Origin: Massospora cicadina
Lineage: Eukaryota; Entomophthoromycota; Entomophthoromycetes; Entomophthorales; Entomophthoraceae
Length of the DNA stretch: 64,000 nucleotides
Reading direction: 5' to 3'
Assembly: GCA_022478985.1 (NCBI GenBank)
Contig: JAKSZP010014461.1
Location: 248,001-312,000 of the forward strand
The position numbers and the translations under genes were made by a program. The notes beneath the pieces are model-generated. The model did not search any database. It was given only the letters and a program-made list of their open reading frames with translations, and had not been told where the DNA came from. This document shows positions 57,931 to 64,000 of this stretch, one piece after another. The first letter of the stretch is position 1. Each line of letters starts with the position of its first letter.

Positions 57931-58420
57931 AAAAATTTTGGAATTTTTAAAATAAAGAAATAAGGGATTATCATATTTGCAATTCATGACATCTGTTAAT
58001 TTAAAGGGAATAGAAGCATCACATACTATGATCTGTGGAGTACAGCAGGTAGCTACTATCCGGGCATTACCCAAACTACTGATCCAACAATCAATCCCAT
58101 ATTGTATGAATTGATGCAATAATCAGAGTGAAACATGGTTATGGGCATCTGGTTAGATTAATGATTTCAAAATTTTCACTTGACCGCTCCTACCTCGATT
58201 AAACATTAATTTTAATATGACCTAGTTTTTCTTTATGCACAAAGATATCTTATAGTGTCATCAAGTAGATGAATAACTATAAGTAATATATATAATAGGA
58301 TTACATGATAAATACAAAAGGTTTTTATAAAATGATATTAAGTTAAAAATATAAGGAGATTACTGAGATAGCCATCGCATCAATATTTTCCTCGTTAGGG
58401 CAATTATCTTGACATTAATT
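57931..58420. other. AT-rich intergenic DNA, no gene seen
   Basis: No supported feature. One 73-codon minus-strand open frame (57898-58119) has no recognisable domain and no second copy. Confidence 0.5.
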
Positions 58421-58437
58421 TTTTAGCACTGTATCTA

Positions 58438-58719
58438 AATTTTAAATATTATTCGAGGTGGGCCGAACTGGGGACGATACCGCACCGATGAAGGGAAGTG
58501 AAGAAAATGGGAGAGGATAAAACCCGGAAAACTTCCATGCGCAGCGTATGATAGGCCAGAAACTCCATGGGCCGCCTTTGCTATTCGCTATCTCGGTTCG
58601 GGGCATTGGTGCGCAAAACCAACAGTCATAATCGTCCCTTACCCAAAACTTCATCTACTGGGATTAAATTCAGGAAGGCAGTGGTAGAGGGTCCATATTC
58701 TACCTGGGGTATCCTCCCC
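58438..58719 (-). mobile_element. SINE1 copy, minus strand
   Basis: Ends at the right with the head (minus strand GGGGAGGATACCCCAGGTAG). The tail at the left reads gaggtgggccgaactgggg. The target duplications are TTAGCACTGTATCTA at left (about 58423-58437) and TTAACACTAGTGTATCTA at right (58720-58737). A SINE2 later used the right duplication as its own target. Confidence 0.85.
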
Positions 58720-58737
58720 TTAACACTAGTGTATCTA

Positions 58738-58887
58738 TTCGAGGCAAGCCGTTTAATTAAATTATTCGAGGTGGGTCGACCTTGGGACAAATATACCACA
58801 CCGAGAATGTTTTCTAGCCAGTACAGGTTTCGAACTCAAAACCTGCACTAGGGGTTGAAGCAGTTTTACCCGCTCGGCTAACCACCC
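58738..58887 (-). mobile_element. SINE2 copy with doubled tail, minus strand
   Basis: Bracketed by TTAACACTAGTGTATCTA (58720-58737) and TTAACATTAGTGTATCTA (58888-58905). On the minus strand the head GGGTGGTTAGCCGAGCGGGT holds a perfect A-box TAGCCGAGCGG, and GAGTTCGAAACC holds a perfect B-box. It then carries the tail GGTCGACCCACCTCGAATAA, followed by a second tail-like block CGGCTTGCCTCGAA. The head resembles class II tRNAs (Leu/Ser type). Confidence 0.88.
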
Positions 58888-58905
58888 TTAACATTAGTGT
58901 ATCTA

Positions 58906-59295
58906 GACATCTAATACATGAAATTTTTAGGATATTTGGAGTGCTGCTTGCACACCAGTTTGTGGTTTATTTGAGGATTTCCTAACTCCTCGACATGGAT
59001 TTTAAATTAACTAAAAATTGGCAATGCCCTAAATTGGCTCTGAAACAAATTTCTGTAATTTTCAAATGAATTAACTTTTTTGTAGTTAGAACTTTGTTTA
59101 TACTGACTCAGTTTAAAATTTTATTAAACTTTGGATTTGAAGTAGATTCAAAGACCATTGATTATTGTACTGAATGATCGAATAGGTAAAATTGAACGAA
59201 TAAGATTATTACATTGAAATTATATCCGTTAAACTCTGAACATCATTTTATTTATTCGAGGTAGGAGGATCGTAAGCCTATTTTAGACTTATCAA
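58906..59295. other. AT-rich intergenic DNA, no gene seen
   Basis: Holds only a possible SINE tail fragment (ATTCGAGGTAGGAGGATCG near 59253) with no detectable target duplication. Confidence 0.45.
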
Positions 59296-59328
59296 ACTAA
59301 ACACGCTTTTGTTAAGCTGATCCCAACC

Positions 59329-60144
59329 ATGTTGATGACTTCTCTAACCAAGTCTTTTGGAGCGCTACCCATTCAAAGCTTTTTGAAAGTACCTGTCTAA
59401 GCTTCTCTTTTGGCGACTAAATCAACCTCGCCTTCCGCAGAGTCACCCAATAAACTTACCCGAGCAAATTTCAAAAAGGCGCCAAGCGCTTCGAGCAAGA
59501 AAGTTTCCGAAAAGTTGAAGGCTGGGAAGCCCAAAAAAATACTACTTTTCACATAATAGGTGCAGTAGACTGATTTATATTGATAGTAACGGTGTCGCCT
59601 CCTCCGGCTTCGCGAAGTAATTCCTTTACGCTTTTTTCTCGGAAAACTTATCTAAAATTTCGTAAAGAAGGCGTGAAAAGCAAAGACGTAGTAAAGATCG
59701 CCGCTCAAAAATTCAGGGAGCTTAGCTTTGCTGAACTCGAAAATTTGAAATTGAGAGCAGTGGCTAAAAACCGTGACTGTGCCAAGAACTATCCAGCTTG
59801 GTTTAATTTTCTTTCATTGGCGCAAAAAGCGAAATATAACGCTTATCTTAAAAAGAATAGGAAGTTGCATAAACTGGTTGATCCCGAAAAGCCTAAACGT
59901 CCACTATCGTCGTTTCTTTTGTTCTACATTGATAATCATAAGCTACCTGAGTTTGAAGGCCTTTCTTGTAGCGAGAAAGCAATATTGCTTGGCAAGAAAT
60001 GGGCCGAATTGGGACCTACTTTGAAGAAGGTAGTAGTTGGTTTTGCTCGGTGTAACTTTCAAAGAAATATGAGGATCTCCAAGCCAAGAATCAAGCCGAG
60101 TACCTAAAGCTTTTGAAGCCTTCTCAAAGAAGTTGTCCGTTTGA
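59329..60144 (+). pseudogene. Two-HMG-box mitochondrial-type protein, decayed copy (right arm)
   Basis: ATG 59329 opens MLMTSLTKSFGALPIQSFLK, a presequence-like N-terminus, stopped soon after. A long open frame from 59580 to 60107 (175 codons) covers box 1 (NRDCAKNYPAWFNFLSLAQK) and box 2 (KLVDPEKPKRPLSSFLLFYI then LLGKKWAEL). Near 60065 a frameshift moves the end (KKYEDLQAKNQAEYLKLL) into another frame. Two tandem HMG boxes behind a presequence match Abf2/TFAM-like mtDNA-binding proteins. The boxes here are less damaged than in the left copy, but the N-terminal stop and the frameshift make function doubtful. An intron between the N-terminus and box 1 is possible. Confidence 0.78.
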
Positions 60145-60414
60145 CGTAGTTTATCTCAGCAAATTATTTCTGCTGTTTGTTCTTGAATTCGTAACTCGAC
60201 TCTACTTAGAACCTACTCCAATAGATATTTGGGTAAGCTATTCATTTTTATAGGCGGCTTTTTTTCGCTCTTTGCTTTTGCCTTGCGCTTCATTTTTATT
60301 GATATATTCTATTGTTTGTTTTGCCTTTTTGAGTTTTATATTTTTTTACTCATTTTAGTTATTTTTGAGTTTTTTTGGCAGGGCTATTTTTAACCAGTTT
60401 CGCGTAAGATTTTA

Positions 60415-60432
60415 TGGGGTTAGGGTTAGGGT
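60415..60432 (+). repeat. Short telomere-like repeat
   Basis: GGGGTTAGGGTTAGGGT contains two TTAGGG units. The left arm has a decayed version (minus strand GAGGTTAAGGTTTGGTT), so it pre-dates the duplication. Probably an interstitial remnant or chance. Confidence 0.45.
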
Positions 60433-60729
60433 AAATTATGAAAACTGAAGTTATTGTTTTGTTCAGTTTATTTTCTAACGGTATGGGAACATTGATATAT
60501 TAGCCCATCTTTTAATTTCAACACTGTTCTAGTACTAAGAGCAGGTTCAGATAATCACTGGTTTTTTAGGATGATTGGTGATAAATTAAACTAACATTGA
60601 TAGCGTTTAAACCAACCAAATTTAAATTTTTACAAAATCTCTGCTCGTTTAAGCAACAGTTTAAATTTGTTTACTTTACCCATATATTATTATTGAAGCC
60701 AAATATTGCATTTTATCAGCACTCCCAAG

Positions 60730-60966
60730 TTAACCCTTTCACTGACTTTTAAAAAATTCTTTATTTTTGCCCTTATATTTGGCAAAAACTTCTTAGCCAC
60801 CGTCTACACTTTTTATAAATACTTTGGTTCTTGTCTGTAATATAAGAATTCAGTAAATTTTGAATAAAAATATGTAACTCTTATTCCTTGGACACATATG
60901 CATTTTAGCAATACATAAACCCCATTTTTTGGATGCATATATGCGTCAAATTATTGAAAGTGTTAA
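60730..60966. mobile_element. TTAA-target MITE, right arm
   Basis: Bounded by TTAA at both ends, with imperfect inverted termini CCCTTTCACTGACTTT and (reverse complement of the other end) CACTTTCAATAATTTG, 11 of 16 matching. The left arm near 2525-2535 is continuous across this position, so it is an insertion. It is non-coding and unrelated in sequence to the left-arm MITE. Confidence 0.72.
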
Positions 60967-61503
60967 TAACAAAAATATCTGTTGGTTTGGTCTTTTACCT
61001 CCCGATCGAGCTCTTAGCTCAGATTTGTGTACGCCTGCATAGCTTCGAAATTTATGGGAAATTATAAAGCCGTACAATTGAATAATCTAGCTTGGATCTA
61101 ATACTTCTAGTGCTGACAAAGCTTTCAACTATTCCTGTGTAAGGTGCATTCAGACCTGTTAATTGAAAGCTACATAAACTACTTTAAGCTTTTATAATTT
61201 TTTGTGCTTGTTATATGTGATATAATTTTTGTCAATAATGAAAAAATAATTAAAAATCAGTAGAAGTGTTTTAGGAATTAAGAATTTTTCAGAAAGTAAA
61301 ACAAAGTTTTCAGAAATTAATAGAAATATTTCAAAAACTAAAATAAGGTTTCAAAAATTTAAAAATGTAATTTATAACGTTTATAATGATCGCTTGGCCA
61401 ATATAATTTTTAGTTTTCACAATTATCAATATCCACCACTTTTATAATAGTTATGTGACTTCTTTTATATATTTCTTTGTTTATAAAAATATTTTATAAA
61501 TAA

Positions 61504-61787
61504 GGGGAGGATACCCCAGTGGTAGAATAGGGACCTCTACCACTGCCTCCTCGAGTTCGATTCCGGTACTGGAACTTTGGGTAGGGGACGATTATGACTG
61601 TGTTGGCGTTGCGCACCAATGCCCCGAACCGAGATAGCGAATAGCAAAGGCGGTCCATGGAGTTCCTGGCCTATCATACGCTGCGCATGGAGGTTTTCCG
61701 GATTTTATCCTCCTTTCCCATTCATTCGATTTCCCCTCAATCGGTGCGGTATCGTCCCCAGGTCGGCCCACCTCGAATAAAATTTAA
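61504..61787 (+). mobile_element. SINE1 reference copy (tRNA-derived)
   Basis: Bracketed by a perfect 19-bp duplication AAAAATATTTTATAAATAA (61485-61503 and 61788-61806). The head GGGAGGATACCCCAGTGGTA includes an A-box-like region; the B-box GAGTTCGATTCCGG is at 61554-61567; both resemble Gly-type tRNAs. The body ends with the tail GGTCGGCCCACCTCGAATAA. The left arm near 1715-1735 shows the site unoccupied. Confidence 0.92.
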
Positions 61788-61835
61788 AAAAATATTTTAT
61801 AAATAATTACAAAGTTAAACAAATCAATAAAGAGA

Positions 61836-61893
61836 TTATCTGGATATTTTAAATTTTATTTGAGGTACGCCGACCAGTTATCTGGTTATTTTA
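61836..61893 (-). mobile_element. Tail-only retroinsertion
   Basis: TTATCTGGATATTTTA (61836-61851) and TTATCTGGTTATTTTA (61878-61893) bracket just 26 bp, which on the minus strand reads CTGGTCGGCGTACCTCAAAT then AAAATT: the shared SINE/H tail and nothing else. The left arm near 1674-1689 has a single copy of the target. Confidence 0.78.
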
Positions 61894-62386
61894 CAGCAAT
61901 ATAATCACTTTACTATAAGTGAACATATATAATTAATTACATTAAAATGTTACACAGTAAAAACCATAGCTAGAAGTTATAACATAAATATAACTAGTCT
62001 TATACTATATTTTTTAATTATTGATATATATCACTCTCTTTAGCTTTACTTTATCTCTAGTTATTTAATAGCAAGGAAATTGAACACCTAGTTTTTTATT
62101 GGTTAAAGAGTTCTTTTATAGGGTTAGTTCTGTATGGAAGATATGTTAGTATATTGTTTTATTTAATAATCATCATTAGCAAATTCTACAGCTTCTTGTA
62201 TTTGATAAAAATGAACATTCTTCATCACCATTATAAGTAATTCATCTCAAGTAAGTATCATTTTTACTTAATTAGAAAATGAACAAAAGATTCTTTATTG
62301 TATAGTTCATATTTTAATATTACTAACTTTTCAGATGACCAACAGCTAATAGCAAGATATCTTTTTACTTGTAGGAATTTATGTAA

Positions 62387-63001
62387 CTAGCCGATTTACC
62401 CGTGCTTCGCTACGGTGTCTATAGAATCTCAGATATTAAAATTTATTAATTTAGATTTCATATTGCAAGCGGAGTTACCCGGCGTTGCTCGGGTTTATTT
62501 ATAAGCTCACACTGATTTAGCCTATAGGCTGTGCCAGTGCTACTCTCGAGCCACTCGGACTAACAGCTTCGCTGTTGCTCTCGGCTGGTGAGCTGATTAT
62601 CCTAACTACTTAATCTACTTACTCTAATATTGATTTTTGTGTAGTTTCGGGTGAGCAATTTGGTGAATTATTTGATAATATTCACCAATTTTCCCCACTC
62701 GCCCAAATAGATTAAACTCATCAGAACCGATGGTTTCAGGTGAGCAATTTGGTGAATTATTAGCTAATTAAGGGATATATTTCATACCGACAAAAAACAC
62801 CTTTGAGAAATAATATATAGAATGTGGTTTTAAAGTGTAATTTTTAAAGAAAACATTAATCTTAAGATACTTGCTTATTTTTCATCATTAGAAGGAAAAA
62901 TAATCTTCAAAATGGCATATCAAACATTAATTTTGATGCAGTATTAAGGGAGATATTTCATACCAACAAAATAACACCTTTGAGAAATATATAGAGATAG
63001 A
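62387..63001 (-). mobile_element. Non-autonomous Helitron
   Basis: On the minus strand the element starts TCTATCTCTATATATTTCTC and ends CTAG. A hairpin CCGTAGCGAAGCACGG lies 9 nt before the CTAG end. It sits between A and T of the host sequence GTAA/TAGC with no duplication. The left arm at 1188-1195 shows the uninterrupted GCTATTAC. These are the canonical Helitron features (5' TC, 3' CTRR, hairpin, AT insertion). A second hairpin (ACCCGGCGTTGCTCGGGT near 62476) and an internal copy of the terminal region (62768-62826) suggest a composite. Confidence 0.82.
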
Positions 63002-63060
63002 TAGCACCTGAATTTTTTAATGGTGTAATATATTTCTATATAAATATCATGGTTTGTTCT

Positions 63061-64000
63061 AAGTTACAAAACTAGTAACTTTTATTTATAATTTTAAAGT
63101 TCTCTAGACTAAGCTTTCTTTGTTTATGAGCTTTGTTAAAGTTTCTTCAAATATTTTTAATGCTATTTATTAGAGTGTACCCTTTTTAGTATCTTAAATA
63201 GTAGTATAAGTAAGTAGCCAATTTGTATATCTTTAAACTTTTGATGTACCCCTTTCTATATAAAATATAAAATTTACATAATTTATTTACTATACAAAAA
63301 GGCACACTTTTTAAAAATTATCCAGCTTTCATGAAATTTCTCAGATGTAGTCCTAATACCTGATTTTTCTTCATGTGATTTTTTTCTTTACTCATTTTTA
63401 ATTAATTTCCATTGTCAGGTATCTAGTTACTCTTCTAAAAATAATAATGAAGAGATCATTATTACAAAAGATTCATTTGATAATTTTTCTTGAGGGTTAT
63501 AATGACAAACCATATCTGAAATTAAAAAACCCTTTAAAATACCATCTACAAACTCCATAGATCTCAAGCATATAATTTAAAACAATATTTGAGCATCTTG
63601 TTAGTTCATTAAGACTTTCTCACATCAGCTAAAAAGATTTTCATTCCAAGTTATGTTATGTTAGTCTTAATTAATCAAATACAACCAAAAGGGAAGCACT
63701 TAATTATGTAAAGTGGCAATCTAAAGATAATACATATGATAAAGAGCCATTTAATGGATTTAAATTCAAGTACCAAAAATAATAACACAGCACACAATAT
63801 GATGAGCTAATACAAATTTGCATTTAATTTGCGATGATAATAAAAAAATCAATTTTTTTATTGCTTATAGTTCTTCATATATAAGTTATTGTCAGGCTTT
63901 TCCTCAATGTGAGTGAAGCTTCAGCTTTGTGTTTCCAATATGCTGATTATTTTAATCATCTTGTATTTTTATTTGATCATTTTTATTGGCAATGTCTTGT
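63061..64000. other. AT-rich intergenic DNA, no gene seen
   Basis: No open frame with a recognisable domain, no repeat and no RNA gene were found up to the window edge. Confidence 0.55.

Larger units (their letters stand above)
59296..63060 (+). repeat. Right arm of the old inverted duplication
   Basis: Plus-strand counterpart of the left arm (1186-4126). Carries the paralogous HMG pseudogene and flank, with four insertions absent on the left: a TTAA MITE, SINE1, a tail-only retroinsertion and a Helitron. After removing these, the arm is collinear with the left arm by eye. Similarity fades beyond about 63060. Confidence 0.8.

Noticed and set aside
58800..58887. A possible Leu/Ser tRNA gene on the minus strand
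   Set aside because: Perfect A and B boxes, but it is the head of a SINE2 copy bracketed by duplications.
60415..60432. Internal telomere marking an old chromosome end
   Set aside because: Only two TTAGGG units, and they pre-date the arm duplication; too short to claim a telomere.
60525..60545. TTCTAGTACTAAGAGC as a fourth micro-insertion of the CCATCTAGTACT type
   Set aside because: It lacks the upstream GGACCA, a poly-A run and any flanking duplication.
1..64000. CRISPR array, bacterial operons or rRNA genes
   Set aside because: No regularly spaced short repeats, no ribosome-binding or operon structure and no rRNA-like sequence. Everything recognisable is eukaryotic mobile-element sequence.

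Overview
The window reads as AT-rich, repeat-saturated eukaryotic DNA, most likely from a fungus with a large transposon-bloated genome. The evidence is two copies of a mitochondrial-type HMG-box gene, chromodomain Ty3/gypsy elements with Tf1-like self-priming, tRNA-derived SINEs, a Helitron and TTAA-target MITEs. Species and phylum cannot be decided from the sequence (an early-diverging fungus or a rust are both conceivable). I find no intact cellular gene. Almost every coding stretch belongs to a mobile element, and most carry stops or frameshifts.

Layout. About 1.2-4.1 kb and 59.3-63.1 kb are two arms of an old, diverged inverted duplication. Each carries a decayed two-HMG-box gene with a mitochondrial presequence-like N-terminus. 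Because the arms are paralogous, insertions in one can be checked against the empty site in the other: SINE1 and a TTAA MITE in the left arm; SINE1, a 26-bp tail-only retroinsertion, a second TTAA MITE and a Helitron in the right arm. Between the arms lie: element A (5.34-10.38 kb, Ty3, minus); H1 (11.35-13.27 kb), an ORF1-only LINE-like retroposon; H2 (14.32-15.50 plus 25.02-25.77 kb), the same family, split by G1 (15.50-25.02 kb, Ty3, minus); SINE3 (26.26-26.55 kb); F (26.63-27.78 kb, a 5' fragment of a Ty3 element); B (27.78-44.59 kb, chromovirus, minus), whose 3' LTR is split by G2 (29.13-38.62 kb, same family as G1, plus); D (44.59-56.67 kb, chromovirus, plus), split by the young element C (48.84-55.21 kb, chromovirus, minus); then a SINE cluster (57.3-58.9 kb).

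Most notable points. (1) G1 and G2 both carry, between integrase and the 3' LTR, a roughly 390-codon gene on the strand opposite to gag-pol, with a conserved TATATAAG box 36-37 bp upstream of its ATG. (2) Three SINE families with different tRNA heads, the H elements and a tail-only insertion share one 3' tail, pointing to a common LINE machinery that is not in the window. (3) A second tail type (CCATCTAGTACT plus poly-A) appears as three tiny insertions with target-site duplications. (4) The B/C/D chromoviruses appear to be self-primed, and in C and D an open frame runs from inside the LTR into the internal region with no recognisable zinc knuckle.

All identifications come from reading the sequence and knowledge of the families; no database search or alignment program was used. 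Repeat boundaries were placed by eye and may be off by a few bases.
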